Counted from the stretch's first letter, positions 48,901 through 60,900 are shown. The stretch is 64,000 nt of DNA from Chimonanthus salicifolius (GCA_013350335.1 CM023535.1:29561631-29625630); one strand, 5' to 3'. Program-made: numbers and translations. Notes: a model not told the origin generated them from the sequence alone.

Positions 48901-49916
48901 CAATTCTTACCAAAAACGATGGGTCTTGGGTGCTATCCAAGGCACCCCCTGGTACCTGCCTATGCAGCCTTTCAACTCCCAAAGCAACACCTCCCATTTC
49001 CATGTGTTTCATTTAAAAACCCACCATGAAAATCACCCCAACAAGTCCCCAACGTGTGGGACTTGTTTTGGTGGTTAAGACTAAGCCAAACTCCTCCTAT
49101 TCCCTCTGAAATCAGTGATTTACAGTCCCATTGACTTCTACTTTGACTCATCCAACTCACATGTCCAACTCACCTCATTAATTGACAAACATTTAATGCA
49201 TTTGAATCAACTCATTTTTAATTCAAATTAAATAAAATCAGTTCCACTTAACTTGATTTAACTCACCATTGAACTTATTTGTGGGCCCACACGATCGGAT
49301 GTGGTCAACTAAGTCAACCCGACCCGTTGGGCCCCCCTTAGCTCCTTGACCCGTTTTTGACTCCATGACCCAATTATGGGTATTTTGGTCATTTGTAATT
49401 GGTTTTCACATGTGCATCAGGCCTACCCATTTTTACTCTACCTGATTTCCTATCAGTTCAGCTTGACCCCATTTAATTTGAGCTTACACAATGGTCAAAT
49501 CATCCATTTTGACCCATTGGGTCCAATTGGGCCCTTTGACCCATTTAGCCATTTTCGACCCAATTGATGTTCATTACCCATCCAATCAAACTTGACATTT
49601 ATAATGTGCTCATATGACCTTAATTTGAGCAATGGGCCCCACCATTTCCTTATTTACAATCATATTTATTGAATTCACCAATCCAGGGGCATTTTCGTAA
49701 TTATTCCAATCATTGAGAATTCTTTGACCCAATTAACTATTTTGACCCAATTTGATGTACATTACCCATCCATTATAATTTGACCCTTATAATATGTTCA
49801 TAGGTTCTTAGTTTGAGCAATGGGCTTTTTCTCATTTAAAATCATAATTATTAAATTCACCAAATCCAGGGGCATTTTCGTAATTATCCATTTCATTGAG
49901 AAATTGGGGTGTTACA
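45990..49916 (-). mobile_element. Solo giant LTR, third U3 type, duplication TACCT
   Basis: A 3927-bp unit flanked by tacct at 45985-45989 and 49917-49921. Minus strand begins TGTAACACCCCAATTTCTC and ends GGGCGGGGCGTTACA. It has donor TTTG|GTAAGT at 48656 and acceptor ATCCTCAG ending 46440. The acceptor differs in sequence from the CCCTAG type but keeps pyrimidines and AG. About ten hairpins lie at 47127-48600. It belongs with 38168-42278. Confidence 0.93.
47127..48600 (-). repeat. TTCGGCC hairpin array (about 10 units)
   Basis: Units near 47128 (decayed), 47240, 47353, 47498, 47693, 47910, 48075, 48300, 48495 and 48575. Loops CCATGGT and CTATGGT recur in the 5' units, as in 38168-42278. Confidence 0.88.
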
Positions 49917-50155
49917 TACCTAAAGAAGGAAATGATGACCAAATGGGTGAAATTAAAGGACCAAGGGTTCGGCCATGGTGTATGGCTGAACCCCATGGAT
50001 TATGTTTTTGGATCTAGGTTTGTATAAGAGACCTAAGCGTATGATTGAACCATGGAGAATGTTAGTTGTGGATCTATGTTTTTGGACCTAAACATAACGT
50101 GATGGAAATAATGGCAAAGAAGTAAATATGGGTAAAAATGAAAGATCATGGGTTC

Positions 50156-53100
50156 TGTAATGGCCCGAAATTTTTAAATCAATAAATATGTAATATTATT
50201 TATTTTAATGATGAAAATTGGAAATTGGTGGAATAAATGGTAAATGGGCCAAAATTTGGACAAAGGCCCAAATATGGCCCAATAGACCATGGATTGCATT
50301 TTAAAGTCATTTAAGTGGTCAATGATGGCCAATTGGACCATGGGTGGTCAAATTGGGTCAAATAACCATTTGGAACCCAATGGGTCAAGATGGTTAAGCT
50401 CTAAGGTAAATGGGTAAGATGGAAATGTAATTGGGCCATGGGCCCAATGATGATCCAATTGATTGTAGTGGGCTTAATAAAATTTAAATCACCTAAGTTA
50501 TTTGGAATTAAACCAAGGTGATGTGGCCAAGTGGGACCCACCTCCACCTCATCAAGTGAGGTGGCGTGTGGGCCAAGGTTTGGTGGGACCGACCACCATA
50601 GTTGATTTGGTCAACCATGGGTGGAGTAATGGAGTTAGGTTAAGTACAAATGGATTAACCTAAAGTAATTAGCTAATTAATTAAATAATTAAATTATTTA
50701 AAATGGTGGTTAAAAGTGGTCAAAGTGGGGCCAAGAGGTGAAGACCCTCCTCATTCCAACCTCAAATATGAAACACGTTGGGCTTGGTGGTGGTTTAGAT
50801 AACCACCACCATAAAAGCAATTTAAATATCTCAAAAATATCTTAAGGTTGGTGAATGTAATTAATGTAAAGTAAAAAAATGGGGATAAGCCTCATCTTTT
50901 CCTTTCTTTCTCTCTTTTCATTCTCATTTCAATCCTTCACTCTCTTATGGCCGTCCCACACTAGGAAGGAGGAGAGAAGAAGGAAATTAAGGAAAGGAAG
51001 CTAAGAAGAGAAGGAGAGAAGAAAGAAGTAGAATTTTAAGGAAAATCACCCTAAGATCAAGGTGATCATCTCCCCTCTCATCATCTCTCTCTCTCCCTCT
51101 CTCAATTTAAACCCTACCTTGGCCGATCCTAAGGTTGGGGGTTGCCACCATGGATCAAGAATCTTGACCTACCAAAGATCAAGAGGAAGGAGAGAGGAGG
51201 CTAAGGAAACCGACGGGAGTGCCGGAAGTCGGAGGAGACGACGGATTGTAAGTATTTCTTAAACAAGAAAATTTGGATTTTTAGGGTTTAAGAATTGGAA
51301 TTTATTTTTGTGAATTTAATGGTGGTTACATAAGTTTATGCCATGGATTTTAAATCCATCAAATGGAAGGAATGGTAAGTAATGTATGTTTTTTTTAGGA
51401 TTTTGAGAAAATGGAAGATGGAGAAAACCCTAAATGGGTGAATTAGGAGTAGGGAAAAGAAATAAATAAGTGATTATGTGCATTGGGTAATTTATGAAAT
51501 TAAGCATGGAAGTGGATGATTGGAAGAAAAATCATAGGCCATAGGGTTCGGCCATGTAGCATGGCCGAACCCCATGGTGAGTGATTAGCTAATTGATATA
51601 ATTGGTTAAGGTTTTGATAAGTGGAAGAAAATGAGGGTAGCAAATGAAAATTAGGATTTTAAATGGGTCAATGTAGGTGTTTGGAGCAATGAATGGTTGA
51701 TCATGAACCATGGATTCGGCCATGGTAAATGGCCGAAACCTATGGTGGTGTAATGGTGATCAAATGATGGGTTTAAGGGATGCAAAAGAGGGATTAATGT
51801 ATTAATGAGTTTAGGGTTTTGAATGAGTAATGTTGTGGCCTTAAGAGGCATAGAAAAATAATGGAACATGAACCATGGGTTCGGCCATGGTGTATGGCCG
51901 AACCCTATGGTCATGTATTACAAATTTTAAAGGGGTTTAAAAAGGATGGAAAATGGGAAGATTCAATGGGTTAAGTATGTTTGAAACCATGAAAAGATGA
52001 GGGGGAAATGTTATTAGTTTTGATGGGCTCAAGAGATGAAACAAATGTTGATCAAATGAATGATCTAAATAAATGATGAAATTCCCATATAGAGGGATTT
52101 GTGATAAATTAAAATGTGAGCAATGGACCCAAGAAAAAAAAAATGGGAAAAGGACACCATGGGTTCGACCATGGTGTATGGCCGAACCCATGGCCCATTT
52201 GTGAGCCTTTTGATGGGTTAGATTGGAGTATGAAGGTGTTTAAATTGATTGGGATTAGGTTAAAGACTTATTTTTAATAAGTTCATATTATGGTTGATAG
52301 GTCACTAATAGATCTAAGTTGTGGATCAATTTTGGACTTAAGTGTGGCTAAGTTAATAGACTTTAATGTGGTTAAGGTTGATGATTCAAATCTATAAATA
52401 GGCCAAAGAAAGAATGGGGTAAAGACATCATGGGTTCGGCCATGGTGTATGGCCGAACCGATGACCCATTTGTGGGTAAACTTATGGATAAATTTGGTAT
52501 GATGTATGTGAGAAAGGAATGAGGATTAGAGTGTTTAAGTGGCTAATTTTTAGTGTTGTTAGTTGTAATGGAAGTGTGATTAAGTAATGATAAGTCAAGT
52601 GTATGGTTTAGGTTCTCTCAATGGAGGGACTTATGATGAATTTAATGTGTAACCAAAGACCAAGGACAATGGAGATTTGGTTAAATTTAAAGGGCTGAAT
52701 TTTAATGACTCAATTGTAGATCATTATGGCCTAAGGTTAATGTGTTTGTACATGTTTAAAGTAATGGACTTTAGGTTAAATTAAGTGGCTGACTTTATTG
52801 ATTTTAAGATATGGGTGATGGGTCATTGATGGATCCAAATCTATGAATCATCTATGGACTTAATCATGCATGGATGAATGAGTGATTAACCATGGAGAAG
52901 AGGTAGTGGCAAAACCGTAAATAATGGCTAAAATGAAGAACTCCATGGGAGATGATCATGGGTTTAGGGATTCTAAGTAATAGCATTATGTAGGGTAAAA
53001 TAAAGCCTGGGAGGCTGATTTTACACTCATGTAATTAAAATGTGGACAGATTAATGTGTAATAAGGTACTGGACATCGCAAGCGGTACGCGTGTCGGTAG

Positions 53101-54373
53101 CTGGACTGTCGGACGGAAACGAAAGAAAGAACGCTAGTCGGTATTTGGTAGGATTCTAACCTTTTTGTAAGCCATGGATGGAGTGATGGTTTCTTTGAAT
53201 TACTTTGGAAATTTTATGGTTTGGTTAAGATTGGTTTTGAATTATGTATTACGTAGGGGTTTTCATTTGATTTATTCTGGTAAGTATATGATTGGTTTAT
53301 AAATGGGTTTTAAAGCTATGATGTGGTTATTGAGGCTTTTCTTGATCTATTTTTGATAATCAAGTTATATGTTTTATGGATGGGATTTTTTAAATGTCAT
53401 GGTTTGTTATTATATTCATTACATGGCATATGACATCTACATCTCATGCATGGCATGGGAGGGATATGACAGGGGAAGGATGAAATGAAACTGGAGTCCA
53501 TGCTCCGTCGGGGCGACCGATAAACAGGCATGGAGATATTTTAATGTATTCGATTTATCAGGGATGTTGTATGAAATTATGATACCTTGATGATGGTTCT
53601 TCCATCAAGGGGGATGATTTGTGATTGGTTATATCTGGACGAGGTTTTGCCGTCCAGGGGGATGATTTGGGATTGTGTATATTTTGACGAGGCCGTGCCG
53701 TCAAAGGGGATATGGCATCGGGATACTAAAGATGATGGGTGGGATTCATAACACGGACACCCATGGCATGACATTCATCTTATAGTTTTTTTTGTTCCTT
53801 ATATGATTTCATATGTGTTTGTTATCACTAATCCATGTGTTAGCCCTACTCGGAGTCCTACTGGGCGCGTTGTCTAACGCCCTACTTCTACCCTAGCTGA
53901 TGACGCAGGAGGTGGCGAAGCGGAAGGAAGAGACGGGAGCCAAGCTAAGGAGCTTGGAAAGGCCTGCTAGATAGTTACTAATGTTTATTTCGGATAATGT
54001 AATTTGCAATAGTTTAGCTTGTCGGAAATGTAATAAATTAGATTACTTGCTATGTTTTGGGATTATATTTTGGACATTATGATTTTGAGGTATTTTAGTA
54101 ATTTAAATGGATGTTATCTTCCCTGCGATCTCAAATTTGTAGAATAGTCCTTATTGTTAATTCCGAATAGTTGTATTACTCCTTGATGCTTGTTGTCTAC
54201 GTGTGAACTGTTCTCCGTGGACTTCGTTCCACGCACACGTAGGGTTGGCCAGTTAAGGCCGGGCTTTAGAAGCTCGGACTTAACTCGCGTCGTGACGTCC
54301 GCGCCCTTTGTCACTCTTTATTAAAAAAAAAAAAATAGACTCTGATTTTAGGTGAAAAGGGACGGGCCTTACA
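50156..54373 (+). mobile_element. Solo giant LTR, TGTAATGGC type, duplication GGTTC
   Basis: A 4218-bp unit flanked by ggttc at 50151-50155 and 54374-54378. It starts TGTAATGGCCCG and ends GGGACGGGCCTTACA. U3 has CCACCTCATCAAG and GGTGGTGGTT hairpins. Donor GATT|GTAAGT is at 51248, acceptor TTCTACCCTAG ends at 53896, and array hairpins lie near 51545, 51713, 51875, 52155 and 52435. It landed inside a hairpin arm of the host array (gggttc before, ggttcggccat after). Confidence 0.93.
51543..52465 (+). repeat. TTCGGCC hairpin array (5 units)
   Basis: Five units with arms GGGTTCGGCCAT and ATGGCCGAACCC. After the last unit about 600 bp of AT-rich sequence without hairpins follows before the conserved CATCTCATGCATGGCATGG block. 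Confidence 0.88.
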
Positions 54374-55089
54374 GGTTCGGCCATGGTGTATGGCCGAACC
54401 CCATGAGGAATGTTTTGTGGACTTAAGTGGTTATTAATGTTAAATGATTAATCTATAAGTGATTAGATTAATGAAACAAAGATGGCATGATCTTGGACTT
54501 AATTTAAAAGATCAAAGGATTGAAAAGAAGGACACAAAACCAAGGGAGTGAGGTTCGGCCATGTTGTATGGCCGAACCCCACTAAGGAATATTTGTGGAC
54601 TTGGGGTTTCTTAGATGGTTGATCTTATGTGGATTGGTTAATAAATAAAAGAAGGACCCAAATTCAAGTGGGTAAGGTTCGGCCATGTTGTATGGCTGAA
54701 CCCCACAAAGATGGGTTTATGGACTTAGACATAATTGTAAATCAAATGGAACATGGGTTTGATTGATTGATATCTAATAAGGTAACGGGACCTCACAAGC
54801 GGTGTACGATCTGTGATAGGTTTCCGGACAAAAACGCAAGGACACGTTAGTTGATCATTGGTAGGATTCTACCTCATTGATACCATGGGATATGTATGAT
54901 GGTTTTAATTCATATTTTGATGAGTTATTTTGTATCAAATGTTATGTTTCAAATATGGATTTTTAATGCTATGATTTGTATTACTATATAGCATGTTGGC
55001 ATTTGCATCTCATGCATGGCATGGGAGGGATGATATGTAACTGGAGACCACACTCCGTCGGGGCGTTTGTAAGGCAACTGTGGGGGTAC

Positions 55090-55150
55090 CTGGGAGGGAT
55101 GATATGTAAAGAGTGAGAGCGTGCGGGAACGTCACGACGCGAGTTAAGTC
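55090..55150. other. Rearranged junction
   Basis: After 55089 the sequence repeats TGGGAGGGATGATATGTAA (first copy 55022-55040, second about 55091-55109) and then switches to about 42 bp matching the terminal block in the opposite orientation, ending at GTAACGCCC of the next LTR. This looks like template switching or repair between inverted LTRs. Confidence 0.65.
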
Positions 55151-57177
55151 CGTAACGCCCGCCCCTTTTCACTGATAATCAGGCCTATTTTTTTTTTTTG
55201 AAGTAAAGAGTGACAAAGGGCGCGAGACATCACGACGCGAGTTAAGTCCGAGCTTTTAAAGCCCGGCCCTTAACTGGCCAACCCTACGTGCACGTGGAAC
55301 GAAGTCCACGAGAACGGTTCACAAGTAGACGTGAGCTCGCGGAATATAACTTAATGCGGAACATTATAATAGAGACTATCCTACCAGTTTTAGATAACAA
55401 GGAAGTACGGCGCTTAAATTACTAAAGTACCCCTAAATTCGTAATTATACCTCAAAGTGATAATGTGCAAAGTAAAGACCAAACCATAGTAAGAAATATA
55501 AATTATACAGTCCGACAAGCTAAGCTACTCAATTACATATTCCAAAATAAATTTAAATAAACTAAGTAGCTCGCTTTCCCAAGCTCCTACGCTTGGCTCC
55601 CGTCGTGTCCTCCGTTTCCGCCATTTCCTGCATCATTAGCTAGGGTAGAAGTAGGGCGTTAGACAACGTACCCAGTAGGACTCCGAGTAGGGCTAACATA
55701 TGGATTAGTGATAACAAGCACATAGATAATCATATAATGAAAACCATAAAATGAATGCAATGCCATGGGTGTCTTATGTCGTGTGTACCACCCATCATCC
55801 ATACCATCATGATGCCATATCCCCCTTGATGGAAAAACCTCATCAAAATATAAACAATCACAAATTATCCCCCTTGACGGCGAGGCCTTGTCAAGGTGTC
55901 CACATGTTTGCTTCTCGGTCGCCCCGACAGAGCATGGACTCCGGTTATATATCAACACATCAAGATATCCCCATGTTTGCTTCTCCGTCGCCCCGACGGA
56001 GCATGGACTCCGGTTATAGCACATCAGGCTATCCCCATGTTTGCTTCTCGGTCGCCCCGACGGAGCATGGACTCCGGTTTCTTTATTTTCCTGCCCATGC
56101 CATGCATGAGATGTAAATGCATTATGCTATGTAATATATATAACTCATAACCTTAATATATCATACATAGCCTTAACACATAATGCATAACCTTAAAATA
56201 TGATTCATAGCATTAATATAAAATTCATAGCCTTAAAACCCATCATAAGACAAATCATATAATTATCACAATAATTAAATGGAAACCATCATATAACACG
56301 TAATCCACGGTTTACAAAAAGGTAGGAATCCTACCGAATACCGACTAATGTCCTCTTACGTTTCCAGTCCGATAATCTGGTCTCCGATACGCGTACCGCT
56401 TGCGATATCCAATACCTTATTACATACGAATAATCAGCCCATGTTTTTAACCATTTAAATCCATTAATCATACCTTAGCGGGGTTCGGCCATGCACCATG
56501 GCCGAACCTCACTAACTAGGTTTGTGGGTCCCATTTAATCCATTAATTATTTTAATTACATGGGTCTAAAAACCAGCACCCTAGGCTTTATTGATCATAA
56601 ATAAGGTTGTTACTTAGAGCCCCTAAGTCCATGATCATCTCCCATGGGGTTCGGCCATGTACCATGGCCGAACCCATGGTTCTTGAATTTGGCCATTATT
56701 TACGGTTTTGCCACTCTTCCTTTCCATGATTAATCATTCATTTATCCATGCACACTTAAGTCCAAAATTGATCCATAACTTAGATCCATTAGTGACCCAC
56801 CAATCATAACATGAACACATTAAAAATCAGTCCTTAATTTAATCTAAACCCCATTAATTTTAAACACATGCATATACCTTAATCTTAGCCCAAAAATGAC
56901 TCTCAAAAGAGTCATGGGTTCGGCCATACACCATGGCCGAACCCATGATGTCTTCTCCTCATTTTCCTTGGGTCTAATTCACCACATTTAGATCCATAAT
57001 AAGTCCTCCCATGATGGGGTTTACATCATGCATTTAAGTCACTCCTTTTGATCAACATTAAGTATATTTTGAGTCCATCAACTTAGCTACATTCCCCATT
57101 AATTAATGCGTATACATAGATCTTAATCTTAGCCCATCAATTGGTTCACAAAATGGGTTCATTGATGTCTCATTAAC
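55151..57177 (-). mobile_element. Giant LTR, 3' half, cut by chromovirus
   Basis: Minus-strand LTR end (GGGCGGGCGTTAC at 55151, last base changed). It has terminal hairpins, acceptor CTAG ending 55640, three CTCCGTCGGGGCG-type units (55905-56080) and three array hairpins (near 56478, 56643, 56920). It is interrupted at 57178 by the chromovirus, so its donor and U3 are beyond the window. Confidence 0.85.
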
Positions 57178-59155
57178 TGTAACACCCCATCCCGAAACGG
57201 GCGTGTTACTACCGATACTAAACCGAAATATCACACATTCCAAACTGCCGGCATATTTTTTTTTTTTTTTTTGACTAAACATCAACCACCATAAGGGAAA
57301 AGAGATATCATAAGTTCAGTTAACACAACAGTGCAATAGGTGGCTAGTACAGTCATCCACAACGATAAACAATGTCCAAAATAAACACAAGGTTCTTTCT
57401 AAACAATAAAAAGGGAAAGCAATTAAGCAGTCCGAAAGCGTCATCGTCTAAGCCTGGTCTTGGGACCCGCTGGATCCCGTATCCATCGAGCCACCTGAAA
57501 GGCAAGGGGGTGAGTACTACATACTCAGCAAGGGAACACATGCATATAATCACACAACATATATCACATACTGCATATCTACCACTAAGGAATAATAAAG
57601 GTCCACATACATGATTCCCACACAACACGCACTCGACCCATCGTACGGCCATTCGGTAGGCACTCAACATGGCCCACAACTACCTTACCTAGACAACCTC
57701 AATCCCTTAACCAATGAGCAGGCAAGCACATCCTCAGCCTATTCGGTCATCTAGGGATCACAAACTATACCGGCGGGAGCTGTCCCTTACTGCTCTGTCC
57801 CTCGACCTAGGAGAGCACTTCCTCAGCCTACTCGGTCACACAGGGATCACAAACTATGCCAGCGGGAGCTGCCCCTCACCGCTCCATCCCTCAACCTAGG
57901 CGAGCACCTCCTCAGCCTACTCGGTCCACAGGGATCACAAACTATGCCAGCGGGAGCTGCCCCTCACCGCTCCGTCCCTCGACCTAGGCGAGCACCTCCT
58001 CAGCCTATTCGGTCCACGGGGATCACAACCTATGCCAGCGGGAGCTGCCCCTCACCGCATTGTCCCTCGACCTAGGTGAGCACCTCCTCAACCTATTCGG
58101 TCATCTAGGGATCACAACCTATGCCAGCGGGAGCTGCCCCTCACCGCTCCGTCCCTCGACTTTGGTGAGCACCTCCTCAACCTACTCGGTCAACCAGGGG
58201 TCATCTCATCCATCCCACATTTGGGTATCGGAACTACTAGAGGCTTCTAAGGTTACCTTGGGTGAACCAACATTCGGCCTGATAGTCTATCTATGATTGA
58301 CATGAATACTTCCCCAAAGGATCTCTGGGGACCACACGACAGACCGACCATTTTGTTTAAGCTAGGGGTATGACTATCCATCTCCAATCACAAGGTGGTA
58401 CACATCCCATCACGCGTCTGCCGCATGGCCCCATATAACCCTAATGTTACTTAACGTCAAAGTCCCTCCGACATTCTACGCATCCAACAATTGCATGTAC
58501 GATTAACAATAGACATGTTCTTAGTAAAGCGACATCAGATCCCAGTCAATCATGTATATCACAATCTACCACATACTAGCATGTTGACATTTCATCATGT
58601 TATCAATCAATCACATCCAATTACTTAATCATGCACAACTGGTACAACATTAAGTTCATCTATCATTCTCACATCATTACCGGACGCGGATACACAGAGT
58701 GGTCCCCTCGCCACATACTTATTTGAACGGTTCCCTTGCCGAGTGGCAAAACTAGATATAAGGGGTCCCATTCTGCGCATTCCGCATCCACATAATTCGA
58801 AGATAATTAAATGCAGAAATGTGTATGCTAAAAGTGTGATAGTTCCCTTACCGGTGTGCGTTTAAAAATCAATCATTAGAAGACGGGTCCGTTGGTTTGA
58901 AGGGGGCTCGATTTGAAGAAACAAGAATACAAGAATAAGTAAAGGAGATAAAATTGGCTAAACTAAGCTCGAATTGAAAATGGGCCCGAACGGGGCCGGG
59001 CCTAAAACTGGGCCGGGCCTGAAACTGGGCCGAGCCCAAAACTGGACTGGGCCGAGCTGGGATCAAGGGCGATACAAACCCTATAACGGAATCCATCCCA
59101 TCCCCACTGCTACTGAGACCCTAAAAATCCCGAAAAATCGGGTCGGGTCGCTACA
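57178..59155 (-). mobile_element. 3' LTR of chromovirus
   Basis: Minus strand begins TGTAGCGACCCGACCCG at 59155, directly after the polypurine tract, and ends GATGGGGTGTTACA at 57178, a length of 1978 bp. The expected duplication is ttaac (57173-57177); the other copy is outside the window. It contains an 88-89-bp tandem (57732-58205) and a GGCCGGGCCTAAAACTG tandem near 59000-59055. Confidence 0.9.
57732..58205. repeat. 88-89-bp tandem, about 5.4 units
   Basis: Units start at 57732, 57821, 57910, 57998, 58086 and 58175 with CCTCAGCCTAYTCGGTC. They are GC-rich with several CG steps and differ at only a few positions. Position within the LTR suggests U3 or R repeats that could act as transcriptional elements, but that is a guess. 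Confidence 0.92.
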
Positions 59156-59172
59156 ACCTACCCCCCTTTAAG
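59156..59172 (-). other. Polypurine tract of chromovirus
   Basis: Minus strand reads TTAAAGGGGGGTAGGT just before the LTR start TGTAGCG. It partly overlaps the end of the pol reading frame (stop at 59158). Confidence 0.8.
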
Positions 59173-60897
59173 CAATTTCGTCATGGAAATTACACTAAAA
59201 GTCATACCTTGATCCTCGAAGAAACCCGGATATTTTTTCCGCATCGATGATTCTAGCTCCCAAGTAGCTGTCTCTCTCCCTTTATGCTTCCAAATCACCA
59301 GAACCTTAGGACTAGTCTTGCCATGAAGCACCTGCTCTATTCTATCCTTGATCTGGACAGGACCTTCGTCGAAACTGACATCCTCGCTAAGGTCCACGTC
59401 ATCCCAGTTAAGCACATGCGACGGGTCCGGCTGATACTTTCGAAGCATGGAAACGTGGAAAACGTTGTGCACCCTAGTGAGTTGCGGTGGAACTGCAATC
59501 CTGTAAGCCACTTCCCTGACTCTCTCCAGCACCTCAAAGGGCCCAATAAACCTTGGTGACAGCTTTCCTTTCTGCCCGAACCTTTGAACTCCAGGGCGGG
59601 GCGAGACTCTGAGGAAAACATGATCGCCCACGGAAAACTCCAATGGCCTCCTTCTGCGATCTGTATAACTCTTCTGTCGGCTTTGGACAGTCAACAACCT
59701 CTGCCTGATGCGTTTGACTTGCTCTGTAGTCTCTCTAACCATCTCCGGTCCTGACAAGACAACCTCACTGGTCTCTGCCCAACACAAAGGCGATCTGCAC
59801 GGTTGACCATACAATGCCTCATATGGTGCCATCTGAATGCTAGACTGGTAGCTGTTGTTGTAGACGAACTCAACTAGGTGTAAGTGATCCTCCCAGCTAC
59901 CCACATGATCCAAAACACAAGCACGGAGCATATCCTCTAAGATTTGGATGGTCCGCTCCGACTGGCCATCTGTTTGTGGATGAAAGGCTGTGCCGAAGCA
60001 TAACTGAGTACCCAGCTCTCTCTGTAAGCTCTGCCAAAACTGCGAGACAAACCTCGGGTCTCGATCCGAAACAATCAACACTGGCACTCCATGCAGTCTA
60101 ACCACCTGCTCCATATACAGCCGACTCAGTCTCTCCAAGGAATCAGTCGCCTTCATGCCAATAAAGCGGGCCGACTTGTTTAGTCTATCCACTATGACCC
60201 AAATGGTATCGTGCCCCTTGGGCGATCTTGGTAATCCAGTCACAAAGTCCATGGTGATGTGCTTCCACTTCCATTCAAATATCTTAAGTGGTTGCTCTAC
60301 ACCAGCTGGTCTTTGGTGCTCAAACTTGACTTGCTGACACGTCAAACATCGAGACACAAACTTAGCTGCAGCCCTCTTCATGCCGACCCAATAATACTGT
60401 CGCCTCAGATCATGGTACATCTTGGCACATCCCGGGTGTACTGCAAATCTCGTATGGTGGAAGTGTCGCAAAACCTCCTCACGACACTGCTCTGGTACAT
60501 ACAACCGACCATTGAAAGTCACTACACCATCTGCCCTAACTGCACAACCACGTGGTCCGTCCCCAGCAGCTACTCGATCTCGATATCCCGTTGAATCTGA
60601 GTCGGTCTGCTGGGCTTTTAAGACTGAGTCATCCAGTCCTGATCGAACAACCATACTGTACAAGGCCGCTGCTCTGGCCTCACCAATCAAGCTGGCTAGG
60701 ACTCCTCGGGACTTCCGGCTCAAGGCGTCTACAACTATGTTCGCCTTGCCGGGGTGATAAGAAAGTTCAAAATCATAATCTCCCAAGTACTCGATCCACC
60801 GACGCTGTCTCATGTTTAGTTCTTTCTGTGTGAATAGATATTTGAGACTGTGGTGGTCCGAGAATACTTCGAACTTCTCTCCGTAGAGGTAATGTCT
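59158..60897 (-). CDS. Chromovirus RNase H end, integrase and chromodomain
   Basis: The frame is open from just after a TAG at 60898-60900 to the stop at 59158. Counting from the Met at 60813 (551 residues): RNase H/connection end ([17 protein letters not shown], 18-34), zinc-binding H120/H126/C156/C159, integrase core D189, D250 and E286 with 35 residues between the last two, a GPF module near 424, and a C-terminal chromodomain (about 487-531, VLVIWKHKG then ATWE). All catalytic residues are present. Integrase inserts element cDNA; the chromodomain usually steers it to heterochromatin. It would be translated only as part of a gag-pol precursor that is interrupted upstream, so it is not a free-standing gene. 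Confidence 0.9.
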   Translation of the reverse strand, partial: RHYLYGEKFEVFSDHHSLKYLFTQKELNMRQRRWIEYLGDYDFELSYHPGKANIVVDALSRKSRGVLASLIGEARAAALYSMVVRSGLDDSVLKAQQTDSDSTGYRDRVAAGDGPRGCAVRADGVVTFNGRLYVPEQCREEVLRHFHHTRFAVHPGCAKMYHDLRRQYYWVGMKRAAAKFVSRCLTCQQVKFEHQRPAGVEQPLKIFEWKWKHITMDFVTGLPRSPKGHDTIWVIVDRLNKSARFIGMKATDSLERLSRLYMEQVVRLHGVPVLIVSDRDPRFVSQFWQSLQRELGTQLCFGTAFHPQTDGQSERTIQILEDMLRACVLDHVGSWEDHLHLVEFVYNNSYQSSIQMAPYEALYGQPCRSPLCWAETSEVVLSGPEMVRETTEQVKRIRQRLLTVQSRQKSYTDRRRRPLEFSVGDHVFLRVSPRPGVQRFGQKGKLSPRFIGPFEVLERVREVAYRIAVPPQLTRVHNVFHVSMLRKYQPDPSHVLNWDDVDLSEDVSFDEGPVQIKDRIEQVLHGKTSPKVLVIWKHKGRETATWELESSMRKKYPGFFEDQGMTFSVISMTKLLKGG

Positions 60898-60900
60898 CTA

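Larger units (their letters stand above)
33032..55089 (+). mobile_element. 3' LTR with four insertions
   Basis: Begins TGTAACACCACAAATTTTC after the polypurine tract. Own segments are 33032-33764, 36936-37479, 44969-45989, 49922-50155 and 54379-55089, about 3.2 kb in total. It shows GGAGTTTCATC-type U3 hairpins, the perfect hairpin CCATGGTTGAC/GTCAACCATGG (33416-33440), donor G|GTAAGT at 45072, nine or so array hairpins split by two insertions, and one CTCCGTCGGGGCG unit near 55052. The acceptor and terminal block are missing because the sequence is rearranged at about 55089. Confidence 0.82.

Noticed and set aside
45990..49916. DNA transposon with terminal inverted repeats (TGTAACACCCC/TGTAACGCCCC)
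   Set aside because: The same ends abut a primer binding site at 8158 and polypurine tracts at 6119 and 33032, so they are LTR ends; the 5-bp duplication and TG...CA fit.
59872..60833. Several plus-strand frames over the integrase region
   Set aside because: They are shadows of the minus-strand pol frame, which has clear zinc-binding, DDE and chromodomain motifs.
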